Counted from the first letter of the stretch, positions 51,238-61,000 are shown. The stretch: 64,000 nucleotides of DNA from Mucilaginibacter sp. SMC90 (GCF_022811725.1 NZ_CP094527.1:6882001-6946000), one strand, 5' to 3'. Numbers and translations: made by a program. The notes: generated by a model not told the origin, from the letters alone.

Positions 51238-52428
51238 TTAGTTTCCTAACTGCTTAACCGCCAGATAAGCCATCAAACCGGTGCTTACTTTAAATGCATC
51301 CTCCTCCACATCAAAAGTTGGTGTGTGTACCGATGAGGTAATTCCGCGGGCTTCGTTACGGGTACCGAGACGGTAGAAACAGCTGTCGGCAACCTGCGAG
51401 TAATAAGCAAAATCTTCGGCGGCCATCCAGATATCCAGGTCGAGCACGTTTTCTTTACCCAGGTAATCTTCGGCATGACCGCGGGTGGCATGGGTTAGTT
51501 TTTCTTCGTTGATCAGGAATGGATAACCACGCATGATATTGAAATCGCAGCTCCCGCCCATGCTTTCGGCAATGCCTTCGGCCATTTTCTTCATGCGCTT
51601 GTGTGCTTCCTCGCGCCATTTTTCATCCATAGTACGGAAAGTGCCTTCCAGGTAAATCTCATTCGGGATCACGTTGGTTGCGCCATTGGCTATAACTTTG
51701 CCAAAGGATAATACCGATGGGCTTTTAGGATCGGCAAAACGACTTACTACCTGTTGCAAAGCAGTTAGTATATGAGCAGTGATAATAACCGGATCAATAT
51801 TTTGTTGCGGTTGTGCACCATGGCCGCCTTTACCTTTAACGGTAACATAAAGCTCATCGGTTGATGCCATGTATTTACCTGCACGGAAACCTACTTTACC
51901 GGCATCAATCAAAGGCATTACATGCTGCCCCAATACTGCCGCAGGTTTTGGATTTTCCAAAACACCTTCTTTGATCATCAGGCTGGCACCACCCGGCAAT
52001 TTTTCCTCTGCAGGCTGAAAAATCAGTTTAACGGTACCTGCAAACTGACTTTTCAGTTCGGTTAATATTTTGGCCGTACCCAATAATGATGAAGTGTGCG
52101 CATCATGACCACAGGCATGCATCACTCCCGGGTTTTGTGATTTATACGGAACATCATTAGCTTCTAATATAGGCAAGGCATCCATATCGGCGCGTAATGC
52201 AACTACATTGTTTGCATCAGATGGCTTTTCACCTTTAATGAGGGCTACCAAACCGGTATCGGCCATTTTATGGTATTCCAAACCCAACTCTTCAAGCTTA
52301 TTGGCTACAAACACCGAGGTTTGCAATTCATGAAATGAAAGCTCGGGATTGGCATGCAGGTGACGGCGGTTGGCCACTACCTCGTTGAATATTTTTGCGG
52401 ATAATTCCTGTATTTGCTCTTTAATCAT
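51238..52428 (-). CDS. M20 family amidohydrolase (N-acyl-amino-acid type)
   Basis: 396 residues. Metal-binding region VMHACGHDAHTSSLLGTAK, dimerisation and active-site segment GKGGHGAQPQQNIDPVIITAHI, and a C-terminal zinc-ligand-bearing stretch (AAEDFAYYSQ). It hydrolyses the amide of an N-acyl amino acid or related conjugate. Eight bases overlap the SPOR gene, so they are co-transcribed. Confidence 0.92.
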   Translation of the reverse strand: MIKEQIQELSAKIFNEVVANRRHLHANPELSFHELQTSVFVANKLEELGLEYHKMADTGLVALIKGEKPSDANNVVALRADMDALPILEANDVPYKSQNPGVMHACGHDAHTSSLLGTAKILTELKSQFAGTVKLIFQPAEEKLPGGASLMIKEGVLENPKPAAVLGQHVMPLIDAGKVGFRAGKYMASTDELYVTVKGKGGHGAQPQQNIDPVIITAHILTALQQVVSRFADPKSPSVLSFGKVIANGATNVIPNEIYLEGTFRTMDEKWREEAHKRMKKMAEGIAESMGGSCDFNIMRGYPFLINEEKLTHATRGHAEDYLGKENVLDLDIWMAAEDFAYYSQVADSCFYRLGTRNEARGITSSVHTPTFDVEEDAFKVSTGLMAYLAVKQLGN

Positions 52429-52882
52429 TATTAGGATCCGTTTTAGGAAGATTTATTTTTTCAGAAATGATGAATATACTCGAAAACGACGAACGCAGGT
52501 CCTGTACCAGCTTTTCGGCTTCGAGGCGGGTACGGAAATCACCGGCTTTTACTTTAAAGTTGGGATCGCGGTAGGTGATGTAGGTTCGCAGTTCGGGGTG
52601 TTGTTGTTGAAGCCGGTTTTGTGCATTGTACGCATCTTTACGGTTGGAGCCGCTGAAAAACTGCACCCGGTAACCGAAGGATGCACCAGTTGCATCAGTA
52701 CCGGTTACACCGCTTAGTGAAAACCTTTTGGCTATCAGGCTATCCATCAGCGGATCTTTGATCACCTCAACTTTGCCACGGGTTTGGGCAAAGGTTTGGG
52801 TTGATGCCAATAGTAATAAAACAAAAAAGCAGTATCTGATAATGGCCGGCTTAGCTTGATGATCAAATACTGCTTTTTTCAT
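52421..52882 (-). CDS. SPOR-domain protein
   Basis: 153 residues from the ATG at 52882; an alternative ATG three codons upstream is also possible. A signal peptide (about 1-33, ending TFAQ) is followed by a SPOR-type peptidoglycan-binding domain (GYRVQFFSGSNRKDAYNAQN, LRTYITYRDPNFKVKAGDF). The last residues overlap the amidohydrolase start. It probably binds denuded septal glycan; exact role unknown. Confidence 0.85.
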   Translation of the reverse strand: MKKAVFDHQAKPAIIRYCFFVLLLLASTQTFAQTRGKVEVIKDPLMDSLIAKRFSLSGVTGTDATGASFGYRVQFFSGSNRKDAYNAQNRLQQQHPELRTYITYRDPNFKVKAGDFRTRLEAEKLVQDLRSSFSSIFIISEKINLPKTDPNND

Positions 52883-52891
52883 TTGGTACAT

Positions 52892-53196
52892 TTTCTTTTA
52901 AACAGTCATGCCGAACGGAACAAACTAACATCTTAAAAAATCAGCCTTTGTCATCCTGAGCGATAGCGAAGGATCTTCTTCGATAAGCCGAGGCGCTGTA
53001 AAGGGCGAAGACGATGCTTCGTCCCTCCGCATGACAAAACTTTTTAATTGTCGTTAGCAGAACGAAGCAATCTCCTGAAACCGGCGGGTTGACCTGCCAA
53101 TCGGGGATTATTAATATCTATAATTTGTTTCTTATAGGTATTAATGAGCTCCCTTTGGTCGGTTGTCTTCGTACCTCGCAATGACGTGGTTGTTGT
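52892..53196. repeat. GTCATCCTGA palindrome and half GTCATTGCGAGG copy
   Basis: 52946-53037 is a palindrome beginning TGTCATCCTGAGCGATAGCG and ending CCGCATGACA, related to 9842-9932. 53040-53186 carries CGAACGAAGCAATC and CTGCCAATCGGGGATT text and ends with the half copy TTCGTACCTCGCAATGACG. No gene is seen. Confidence 0.7.
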
Positions 53197-53215
53197 AGCC
53201 CGCTTTCGCGGGCTT
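53197..53215 (-). terminator. Hairpin at the secA stop
   Basis: AGCCCGC TTTC GCGGGCT is a 7-base stem immediately beyond the secA stop codon (minus strand). It is short but ends the gene cleanly. Confidence 0.6.
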
Positions 53216-53218
53216 ATA

Positions 53219-56200
53219 TTAATTCTGCCCTACTCCGTGGCAGTTTTTGTATTTTTTACCGCTACCGCAAGGGCAAGGGTCATTACGGCCTATTTTGTTT
53301 TCAACCCTTACCGGGGTGATTTTTTGCTGCTCCTGAGGGAAATCATCCATCGGCACACCGTTGCTTTCGCTTACTACTTCGGCCTTGGTGGTTTTCATTT
53401 TCCGCAAATCAAGCTTTGGTTCAGGCTTTGCTTCCCTTACCTCTTCGGCCTGCTGCTGAACCGGGATACCACCGCGGAACAGGAAGCTTACAATTTCCTT
53501 GTTCACGTTGGCCAACATGCCTCTGAACAATTCAAATGCTTCAAACTTATAAACCAACAATGGGTCTTTTTGTTCGTAAACGGCGTTTTGTACCGATTGT
53601 TTTAACTCGTCCATTTCGCGCAGGTGCTCTTTCCATGCATCATCAATCAGGTACAGGGTAACGTTTTTCTCGAAAGATTTGAATACCTCGTGACCATGGT
53701 TTTCAACCGCCTTTTTAAGCGGAACAGCTACCTGGATACCATGGATCCCATCGCTAAACGGAACAACAATATTTTCAACGTACTGACCGCGGGTTTCATA
53801 GACGTCTTTAATAACCGGGTAAGCCTGCTGTGCAACTGCTTCCTGTTTACGTTTATAAAAGTCCATTACAGTTTGGAAAGTCAAATCGGTTAATGCCGGA
53901 ATTGTTTTTGCAGCAAATTCATCAGCGCTAAGCTCTATATCAACAGAGAACAAACGGATCACTTCTAAGGTAAAACCTTCGTAGTTCGCGCTTTCTTTAT
54001 ATTCTGTAACGATATCCTCAACCACATCAAAAATGGTGTTGCTCAGATCAACATCCAAACGCTCGCCAAACAGGGCATTTTTACGTTTAGTATAGATCAC
54101 CGTACGCTGTGAGTTCATCACGTCGTCATATTCCAGCAAACGTTTACGGATGCCGAAGTTGTTTTCTTCAACTTTCTTTTGTGCACGCTCTATTGATTTA
54201 GAGATCATAGAGTGCTGGATAACCTCGCCCTCTTCAATGCCCATACGTACCATCAGGCTTGAGATCCGCTCTGATCCGAATAAACGCATCAGGTTATCCT
54301 CCAACGATACAAAGAATTGTGAAGAACCCGGGTCACCCTGACGACCAGAACGACCGCGCAACTGCCTGTCAACACGGCGCGATTCGTGGCGCTCGGTACC
54401 CACAATGGCTAAACCGCCGGCATCTTTAACGCCAGGGCCTAATTTAATATCCGTACCACGACCAGCCATGTTGGTAGCAATGGTCACAGTGCCTGCCTTA
54501 CCTGCTTCGGCCACAATATCGGCCTCTTTCTGGTGCATTTTGGCGTTCAGTACGTTATGTTTGATGCCGCGCAGCTTCAGCATACGGCTCAATAATTCAG
54601 AAATTTCAACCGAGGTTGTACCTACCAGTACTGGCCTGCCAGCCTGGGTAAGTGTTACTATCTCTTCGGCTACTGCGTTGTATTTTTCGCGTACAGTACG
54701 ATAAACTAAATCCTGCCTGTCTTCGCGGGTAATAGATGAGTTGGTTGGAATTTCAACCACATCAAGTTTATAAATTTCCCAGAACTCGCCTGCTTCAGTA
54801 ACAGCAGTACCGGTCATGCCGCAAAGCTTGTGGTACATCCTGAAGTAGTTTTGCAGGGTGATAGTTGCAAAGGTTTGGGTTGCATCCTCAACCTTAACGT
54901 TTTCTTTAGCTTCAATAGCCTGGTGTAAACCATCAGAGTAACGGCGGCCATCCAATACACGACCGGTTTGCTCGTCAACTATCTTAACCTTGCCTTCGTC
55001 AAGAATGTATTCTGTATCTTTTTCAAACAGGGTATAAGCTTTCAGCAACTGGTTAACCGAGTGGATCCGCTCAGATTTGATAGAGAAATCGCGCATCAAA
55101 GCGTCTTTATGTGCTATCTTTTCTTCGGCGCTTAAAGCTGATTTTTCTATTTCAGCAATTTCGGTACCTACATCAGGCATCACAAAGAAGTGAGGATCTT
55201 CGCCAGATGCGGTGATCAGCTCGATACCTTTTTCAGAAAGTTCAACCGAGTTGTTTTTTTCGTCAATAACAAAGAAAAGTTCGGAGTCAACTTTCGGCAT
55301 TTCTTTGCCCTGATCCTGCATATAGTGATTTTCAACTTTTTGCAGGATGGTACGGTTACCGCCTTCGCTCAGGAATTTAATGAGCGCTTTATTTTTTGGC
55401 AAACCACGGTAAGCACGTAATAAAGCCAAACCACCGCCGTCAACATCATTGTTGCCATCGTTGATAGCTTTTTTTGCTTCGTTCAACACACCGTTGATGT
55501 AGTTTTTCTGCGCATTAACCAGGCGCTCAATGCGTGGTTTCAGTTCGTAAAACTCATGCTCATCACCACGTGGGATAGGGCCAGATATAATTAAAGGTGT
55601 ACGGGCATCGTCAATTAAAACGGAGTCAACCTCATCCACCATGGCATAATGCAGTTTGCGTTGTACCAGCTCTTCGGGGCTGCGTGTCATATTGTCACGC
55701 AGGTAATCAAAACCAAATTCGTTGTTGGTACCAAAAGTAATATCAGCTAAATAAGCAGCACGGCGCTGCTCCGAGTTTGGCTCATGTTTGTCGATACAAT
55801 CAACAGATAAACCGTGAAACTCATACAACGGGCCCATCCACTCGCTATCCCTGCGGGCCAGGTAATCATTCACCGTTACGATGTGAACACCTTGTCCGGC
55901 AAGGGCATTCAGGTATGCAGGCAGCGTGGCTACCAGCGTTTTACCTTCACCTGTAGCCATCTCTGATATTTTACCCTGGTGCAATACTGTACCGCCGATA
56001 AGCTGTACATCATAGTGAACCATGTTCCAGGTAACTTCATTACCGGCAGCTATCCAGGTGCTGCTATGGAAGGCTTTATCGCCTTTAATAGTAACATTTG
56101 ATTTGCGGGCAGCAAGTGTGCGATCAAAATCGGTAGCGGTAACTTCTAATGAACTATTGGCAGACAAGCGGCTTGCTGTTTCTTTAACTACAGCAAATGC

Positions 56201-56530
56201 CTCCGGCAATATGTTCATTAATATATCTTCAAGCTCTTTGTTACGGTCTTTTTCAAGCTTATCAAGCTGAGTATAAAGCTCAACTTTTTCGGCTACATCC
56301 ATATCAAGCTCGTTTTCTGTACGATCTTTAATGGCTTGTATCTCACTGTCGATACCTGAAAGGCCTTCGGCAATGGTTTCTTTAAAATATATGGTCTTAG
56401 CCCTAAGCTCATCATTACTCAGGGAGCCAAGTTTTGCATATTCAGCCTTAATTTTCTCAACTATAGGCTGTATACTTTTTACATCCCGTTCTGATTTGCT
56501 TCCGAAAAGCTTACTGATAAAATTTAACAT
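53219..56530 (-). CDS. secA: Protein translocase ATPase SecA
   Basis: 1103 residues (about 200 more than E. coli SecA). The Walker A is MATGEGKTLVATLPAYLNAL, Walker B VDEVDSVLIDDARTPLI, and the helicase motif TNMAGRGTDIKLGPGV. A lineage-type insert of about 120 residues follows NBD1 (around GVLNEAKKAINDGNNDVDGG). The C-terminal zinc SEC-C motif CPCGSGKKYKNCH is intact. It drives preprotein export through SecYEG, and supplies substrates to the lepB and T9SS proteins of this window. A -7-type TACATTTG is at 56600-56607 (minus strand). Confidence 0.97.
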   Translation of the reverse strand: MLNFISKLFGSKSERDVKSIQPIVEKIKAEYAKLGSLSNDELRAKTIYFKETIAEGLSGIDSEIQAIKDRTENELDMDVAEKVELYTQLDKLEKDRNKELEDILMNILPEAFAVVKETASRLSANSSLEVTATDFDRTLAARKSNVTIKGDKAFHSSTWIAAGNEVTWNMVHYDVQLIGGTVLHQGKISEMATGEGKTLVATLPAYLNALAGQGVHIVTVNDYLARRDSEWMGPLYEFHGLSVDCIDKHEPNSEQRRAAYLADITFGTNNEFGFDYLRDNMTRSPEELVQRKLHYAMVDEVDSVLIDDARTPLIISGPIPRGDEHEFYELKPRIERLVNAQKNYINGVLNEAKKAINDGNNDVDGGGLALLRAYRGLPKNKALIKFLSEGGNRTILQKVENHYMQDQGKEMPKVDSELFFVIDEKNNSVELSEKGIELITASGEDPHFFVMPDVGTEIAEIEKSALSAEEKIAHKDALMRDFSIKSERIHSVNQLLKAYTLFEKDTEYILDEGKVKIVDEQTGRVLDGRRYSDGLHQAIEAKENVKVEDATQTFATITLQNYFRMYHKLCGMTGTAVTEAGEFWEIYKLDVVEIPTNSSITREDRQDLVYRTVREKYNAVAEEIVTLTQAGRPVLVGTTSVEISELLSRMLKLRGIKHNVLNAKMHQKEADIVAEAGKAGTVTIATNMAGRGTDIKLGPGVKDAGGLAIVGTERHESRRVDRQLRGRSGRQGDPGSSQFFVSLEDNLMRLFGSERISSLMVRMGIEEGEVIQHSMISKSIERAQKKVEENNFGIRKRLLEYDDVMNSQRTVIYTKRKNALFGERLDVDLSNTIFDVVEDIVTEYKESANYEGFTLEVIRLFSVDIELSADEFAAKTIPALTDLTFQTVMDFYKRKQEAVAQQAYPVIKDVYETRGQYVENIVVPFSDGIHGIQVAVPLKKAVENHGHEVFKSFEKNVTLYLIDDAWKEHLREMDELKQSVQNAVYEQKDPLLVYKFEAFELFRGMLANVNKEIVSFLFRGGIPVQQQAEEVREAKPEPKLDLRKMKTTKAEVVSESNGVPMDDFPQEQQKITPVRVENKIGRNDPCPCGSGKKYKNCHGVGQN

Positions 56531-56870
56531 ATTATTTTATTATGATACAACCCGGTTCAACAATTGCGCCATAGCAGCCATTAGAGCCAAATTGACAGGC
56601 AAATGTAAGATTTTGCGCCGAAAGCCGAAAGGATATTGGCTTAAAGCGCCGTGCGGGATGTAAGATTGACATTGTGGTGTTTGTTACTGTTATGATTCGC
56701 CCCCGTTGTCGTGTCCTCACGACAACATGTATTCATGTGCTACGTTTAGGCCGGTCAGTTGCCTTGAGGACACGGCAACGGGGTGAAAAAATTCCAAAAA
56801 TTCTTTAATTCGTTTAATTCGAGTTCAGAAAAAAAATCCGAAATCGAACATCCGAAATCCGAAATATCAT
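56531..56870. repeat. Spacer upstream of secA with a strong inverted repeat
   Basis: 56698-56782 holds CCCCGTTGTCGTGTCCTCA and, 50 bases on, TGAGGACACGGCAACGGGG (18 of 19 pair). The left arm also contains an internal GTTGTCGTG...CACGACAAC palindrome. The rest (56783-56870) has AGTTCAGAAAAAAAATCC words. No gene is seen. Confidence 0.75.
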
Positions 56871-57443
56871 TCATTTATCATCATTGTTTTTGTCGTCGTC
56901 CTTTTCATCATTATATCCCTCTTCGTCGTCAAAATCATCGAAGTTGCCCATGTCTTCCTCATCTTCATTAAACTCGCCAAAAAAGCGGTCTTCGTCAAAC
57001 ATCAGTTCTTCCAGTTTTTCCTGTTCGGGTGTGCTGGTATCAAAGCGGATAGCCCAGTTATCAGGAATATCGTAGGTTTTATCAAACCCCCTGATCCATT
57101 CTACAAAAACCAGCCGAAACTCTTCCACTTTTTCCCGCATCAGCTGCACGTAATCCTCTTCATTGATTTTCACCATCGATGCAAAGGAAACTGCGTTGAA
57201 CATATCCTGCACTGCCAGCTTAATAAGCACAGCATTCTGCATCCGCAGTGAATACAGGCTACCACCTTCGGCACCGGCTATTTTTGCCTGGATAAGGGCG
57301 GCATTACTGCACATCTGGATGGCCAGATGTTCTTTCATGCTGTCTTCTTTTAATGATTCGGCAATTACATCTGCCAGGTCAAATAATTCCTGCGATTTTT
57401 GGTATACCGGGAGCTTTTCAAACTTTTCGAGTCTACGGGCCAT
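56871..57443 (-). CDS. Four-helix-bundle-type protein with acidic tail
   Basis: 190 residues, no signal peptide. The first 130 residues look like a helical bundle of the S23/IVP type: KFEKLPVYQKSQELFDLADV, then MCSNAALIQAKIAGAEGG and MREKVEEFRLVFVEWIRGF. The last 55 residues are highly acidic (FDDFDDEEGYNDEKDDDK). Such proteins occur in many Bacteroidota; function unknown. It is divergent from purD, with 78 bases between. Confidence 0.6.
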   Translation of the reverse strand: MARRLEKFEKLPVYQKSQELFDLADVIAESLKEDSMKEHLAIQMCSNAALIQAKIAGAEGGSLYSLRMQNAVLIKLAVQDMFNAVSFASMVKINEEDYVQLMREKVEEFRLVFVEWIRGFDKTYDIPDNWAIRFDTSTPEQEKLEELMFDEDRFFGEFNEDEEDMGNFDDFDDEEGYNDEKDDDKNNDDK

Positions 57444-57521
57444 GTGGTAAATTTACTACTTATAACACAAGTAGCCTCATATATAGTATTAAAGGCTTAT
57501 TAAAAAAACTATCTTTGCCGC

Positions 57522-58796
57522 ATGAACATCCTGATTCTTGGTTCGGGCGGAAGGGAAAGTGCCTTCGCCTGGAAAGTAGCCCAAAGCCCTAAGTGCGACA
57601 AACTTTTTATCGCTCCCGGCAATGCCGGTACCACCCAGTACGGTACAAACGTAAATATTAAGGTTACCGATTTTGAAGGTATTAAAGCGCTTGTTTTAAA
57701 AGAGGATATTAACCTGGTATTGGTTGGGCCTGAAGAACCGCTGGTAAAAGGCGTTCATGATTTTTTCCTGGCCGATGAGCAATTGAAAAACATCCCGGTT
57801 GTCGGTCCGCAGCAGGAAGGCGCACAGCTGGAAGGCAGCAAAGATTTCTCCAAGCAGTTTATGGAGAAACATAATATCCCAACCGCAGCCTATAAAACAT
57901 TCACCAAAGATACTTTACAGGATGGCCTGACTTATTTAGCGACCGCCGGTTTACCCGTAGTTTTGAAAGCCGACGGACTTGCAGCCGGTAAAGGCGTACT
58001 GATCTGCCTTACTTTAGAGGAAGCCCAATCTGAACTTACCGCCATGCTGGCCGATGCCAAATTTGGCGAAGCAAGCTCACGCGTGGTTGTTGAACAGTTT
58101 TTAACAGGCATTGAACTATCGGTTTTTGTTATGACCGATGGTAACAGCTATAAAATTTTACCCGAAGCTAAAGATTATAAACGTATAGGTGAAGGCGATA
58201 CGGGTTTAAATACCGGTGGCATGGGTTCCATTTCTCCTGTTCCGTTCGCGGATGCCGCTTATATGAAAAAGGTAGAAGAACGCGTGATCATCCCTACGGT
58301 TGAAGGTTTGAAAAAAGATGGCATACCTTATAAAGGCTTCATTTTTATTGGTCTGATGAATAGCGACGGCGAACCATGGGTAATTGAATACAACTGCCGT
58401 ATGGGCGACCCGGAAACGGAAAGCGTAATGCGTCGCATAGATTCGGATTTTGTTGACCTGCTTTTAGGCGTTGCCGAAGGAAACCTGAACGAAAAGGAGA
58501 TCATCATCAGCCCTAAAACAGCTGCCACCGTAGTAATGGTTGCAGGCGGTTATCCCGGCGAATACCTGAAGAATAAAGTGATCACCGGTACCGAAAACGT
58601 GCGTGATTCAATCGTGTTCCATGCCGGTACATCAATGGATGGTGACGATGTAATCACTACAGGCGGCCGTGTACTGGCTATTACCACTGTACAGGATAAT
58701 ATGTTTAGTGCATTGCACCAGGCAACTGCCGATGCAAGCCGGATCTATTATGACGGTATGTACTTTAGGAAAGATATAGGCTTTGACTTGCTTTAG
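57522..58796 (+). CDS. purD: Phosphoribosylamine-glycine ligase
   Basis: 424 residues. ATP-grasp enzyme of the second purine step, joining glycine to phosphoribosylamine. Motifs: N-terminal ILGSGGRESAFAWKVAQSP, GPQQEGAQLEGSKDFSKQFM, VVLKADGLAAGKGVLICL and the C-terminal NTGGMGSISP and EYNCRMGDPETESVMRR. The start at 57522 is supported by the -7 element TATCTTTG that ends 4 bases before the ATG. Confidence 0.96.
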   Translation: MNILILGSGGRESAFAWKVAQSPKCDKLFIAPGNAGTTQYGTNVNIKVTDFEGIKALVLKEDINLVLVGPEEPLVKGVHDFFLADEQLKNIPVVGPQQEGAQLEGSKDFSKQFMEKHNIPTAAYKTFTKDTLQDGLTYLATAGLPVVLKADGLAAGKGVLICLTLEEAQSELTAMLADAKFGEASSRVVVEQFLTGIELSVFVMTDGNSYKILPEAKDYKRIGEGDTGLNTGGMGSISPVPFADAAYMKKVEERVIIPTVEGLKKDGIPYKGFIFIGLMNSDGEPWVIEYNCRMGDPETESVMRRIDSDFVDLLLGVAEGNLNEKEIIISPKTAATVVMVAGGYPGEYLKNKVITGTENVRDSIVFHAGTSMDGDDVITTGGRVLAITTVQDNMFSALHQATADASRIYYDGMYFRKDIGFDLL

Positions 58797-58840
58797 TCAT
58801 TGGGTCATTAGTCATTAAGTCATTTTTGATTATCGCTTGA

Positions 58841-58873
58841 AAACTTACGAAGTTTTAAAAACTTCGTAAGTTT
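58841..58873 (+). terminator. Palindrome after purD
   Basis: AAACTTACGAAGTTTT and AAAACTTCGTAAGTTT face each other around a central A, with two further A or T stretches. Likely terminator for purD, though it could be a repeat. Confidence 0.55.
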
Positions 58874-58927
58874 CTCATCATGCTTATTCTGCAAATTCCT
58901 TAATTCAACAAATCCCGGTTCAGACAA

Positions 58928-61000
58928 TTACTCCTGCACGGCATCAATCCAATTACCATCACCTTTAATGATATTGATCAATTCATCAAGTGCATTGGCC
59001 GAACTGATATTTTTCTTCACAGCTTCCTTGCCGCGATACAGGGTAATTTTGTCGGTACCAGAGCCTACATAACCATAATCGGCATCGGCCATTTCACCGG
59101 GACCATTTACGATACAGCCCATGATGCCAATCTTCAATCCTTTAAGGTGACTGGTACGGCTCCTGATCATCTGCGTAGTAACCATCAGATCGAACAGCGT
59201 ACGCCCACAGCTTGGGCAGGAAATATATTCTGTTTTGGAAATGCGTGAGCGGGTAGCCTGCAAAATCCCAAACGCGGTAGAGGTAATTACATTTGTAGGT
59301 AGTTCTGGCGCATCAATCCAGATGCCATCCCCAAAACCATCAACCAATAAAGCGCCGAGATCTGCGGAGGCGTATAATTGTAAGTTCTGAGTCTTAAGCT
59401 CTAAGTCTTGAGTCTGTTCTTCCTGACTTCCGACTCCCGACTCCCGACTTTCAACTTCAAATAAATAGCTTCTCTTCACAATCACTGGTACATCAAGTCC
59501 CAGCTCTTCCATTTTAAAGAAGAAAAAACGCTGCTCGGCCATCCCGTGTAAAGCATCCGTTTCAAGTACCAGTACCAGCGAGTTATCCAGTTGGATTGAT
59601 CCGAATGCATCCGAATCGATATCGGTTGGTTTTAAACGTACCAGGTTCAGCTTTGATGAACGGTCGACATCGCTTATGTATTCCTGTAAGGTAAATACAG
59701 GGTGACAGTTGGTTTTATCAGCCAGTTTTTGCCAGACGTTATAATTATAAAGCTGCTTTAAGTTGCCCGGCAGGGTAAATGAAGGCAATTCATCAGCCAG
59801 GTAAACAAAATCAACCGATTGCTCGGCCATGTTATATTTATCCAGTAGCGGCGAGTACAGGTAACCGGCCTCGTTCAACACAGCAGGATCTTTAAGGTTC
59901 TTTTTAGATAGATCGACAACAACCCTCGGCACCAAATGGCCGCCGATAAAAGCGTTGGCCTCATAGGTTTCGCGTTTTTTATATTCGTAGGGATTATGTT
60001 TTGAAGGTGAAAGGTCAAAGGTTAAAGGCGAAAGGTTTTTATTTTCTCCCGGAGCTTCGGCCTTTTGCCTTTCGCCTTTCGCCTTTTCCCTCAAAGTGTA
60101 ACGGCGAACCAACTCAATAGCAACGGGAGCTTCAGCTTCTGGTTCTTCGGTGAGGGATACGCGTACGGTATCACCGAGGCCATCCTCCAACAGGGTACCT
60201 ATGCCTACGGCAGATTTAATCCGACCATCCTCACCGTCGCCGGCTTCGGTTACGCCAAGGTGCAGCGGGTAATTCATGCCTTCGGCAACCATGGTTTCAA
60301 CCAGTAAACGGTAAGCCTGCACCATCACCTGCGGATTGCTTGATTTCATGGAGATCACGAGGTTATAAAAATTAAGCTGCTCGCACATCCGCATAAATTC
60401 CATAGCCGATTCAACCATGCCCTGCGGGGTATCGCCATAACGGCTCATGATCCTGTCGCTCAGCGAACCATGATTGGTGCCGATGCGCATAGCAGTACCA
60501 TACTCTTTACAAACTTTTACAAGCGGTGTAAATTTCTGAAAGATGCGTTCCAGTTCGCCCTGGTATTCCAGGTCGGTATAATCTATCTGATCAAATTTCT
60601 TTTTATCTGCATAGTTGCCGGGGTTCACACGCACTTTTTCAACTATGCGGGCAGCAACCTCGGCAGCGTTTGGGGTAAAGTGGATATCAGCGACCAGCGG
60701 CACAGTATAACCACGGGCACGGAGCTGTTTTTTGATCTCGGCCAGGTTTTGGGCCTCCTTGATACTGGGGGCTGTGATCCGCACATACTCGCAGCCGGCA
60801 TCAACCATGCGGATTGACTGCTCAACCGTACCAATTGTATCCATGGTATCGGTAGTGGTCATGCTTTGTATGCGGATTGGATTATTCCCGCCCATAGGCA
60901 CGTCACCAATATTAACCTCGCGGGTAACAAAGCGTGAATATTCGGTTAACGAATTACAATAACGGCCGGGCAGCACTTTAACAGCATCAGTATTCATCAA
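58928..61000 (-). CDS. ispG: (E)-4-hydroxy-3-methylbut-2-enyl-diphosphate synthase, with two in-frame repeat insertions
   Basis: 690 residues. Converts MEcPP to HMBPP in the MEP isoprenoid pathway. It is the long (plant-type, three-domain) IspG: the TIM barrel (RIQSMTTTDTMDT), the middle domain, and the C-terminal iron-sulfur domain with CPSCGRT and CIVNGPGE. Two segments match intergenic repeat words and are probably insertions: REKAKGERQKAEAPGENKNL plus the next ten residues (60001-60092), and VESRESGVGSQEEQTQDLEL plus KTQNLQ (59379-59453). Both are in frame. The minus-strand start at 61000 gives MMNTDAVKVLPGRYC. Confidence 0.94.
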   Translation of the reverse strand: MMNTDAVKVLPGRYCNSLTEYSRFVTREVNIGDVPMGGNNPIRIQSMTTTDTMDTIGTVEQSIRMVDAGCEYVRITAPSIKEAQNLAEIKKQLRARGYTVPLVADIHFTPNAAEVAARIVEKVRVNPGNYADKKKFDQIDYTDLEYQGELERIFQKFTPLVKVCKEYGTAMRIGTNHGSLSDRIMSRYGDTPQGMVESAMEFMRMCEQLNFYNLVISMKSSNPQVMVQAYRLLVETMVAEGMNYPLHLGVTEAGDGEDGRIKSAVGIGTLLEDGLGDTVRVSLTEEPEAEAPVAIELVRRYTLREKAKGERQKAEAPGENKNLSPLTFDLSPSKHNPYEYKKRETYEANAFIGGHLVPRVVVDLSKKNLKDPAVLNEAGYLYSPLLDKYNMAEQSVDFVYLADELPSFTLPGNLKQLYNYNVWQKLADKTNCHPVFTLQEYISDVDRSSKLNLVRLKPTDIDSDAFGSIQLDNSLVLVLETDALHGMAEQRFFFFKMEELGLDVPVIVKRSYLFEVESRESGVGSQEEQTQDLELKTQNLQLYASADLGALLVDGFGDGIWIDAPELPTNVITSTAFGILQATRSRISKTEYISCPSCGRTLFDLMVTTQMIRSRTSHLKGLKIGIMGCIVNGPGEMADADYGYVGSGTDKITLYRGKEAVKKNISSANALDELINIIKGDGNWIDAVQE
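59379..59453 (-). repeat. In-frame insertion in ispG, GACTTCCGACTCCCGACT words
   Basis: The plus strand has CTTCCTGACTTCCGACTCCC and two further GACTCCCGACT units, and upstream GTAAGTTCTGAGTCTTAAG. Both look like low-complexity intergenic text, not conserved codons. The encoded VESRESGVGSQ... has no counterpart in the typical IspG sequence as I recall it, and the flanking sequences resume in frame. Confidence 0.65.
60001..60092 (-). repeat. In-frame insertion in ispG, AAAGGTTAAAGGCGAAAGG palindrome
   Basis: GAAGGTGAAAGGTCAAAGGT followed by TAAAGGCGAAAGG faces CCTTTTGCCTTTCGCCTTTC, the same words as the intergenic palindrome at 51161-51231. The encoded run is basic and glutamate-rich on one side and L/S/P-rich on the other. 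It lies in a loop between the middle domain and the next conserved segment, where length variation is tolerable. Confidence 0.75.

Noticed and set aside
60470..60817. Open frame of 115 codons on the plus strand
   Set aside because: Antisense to ispG.
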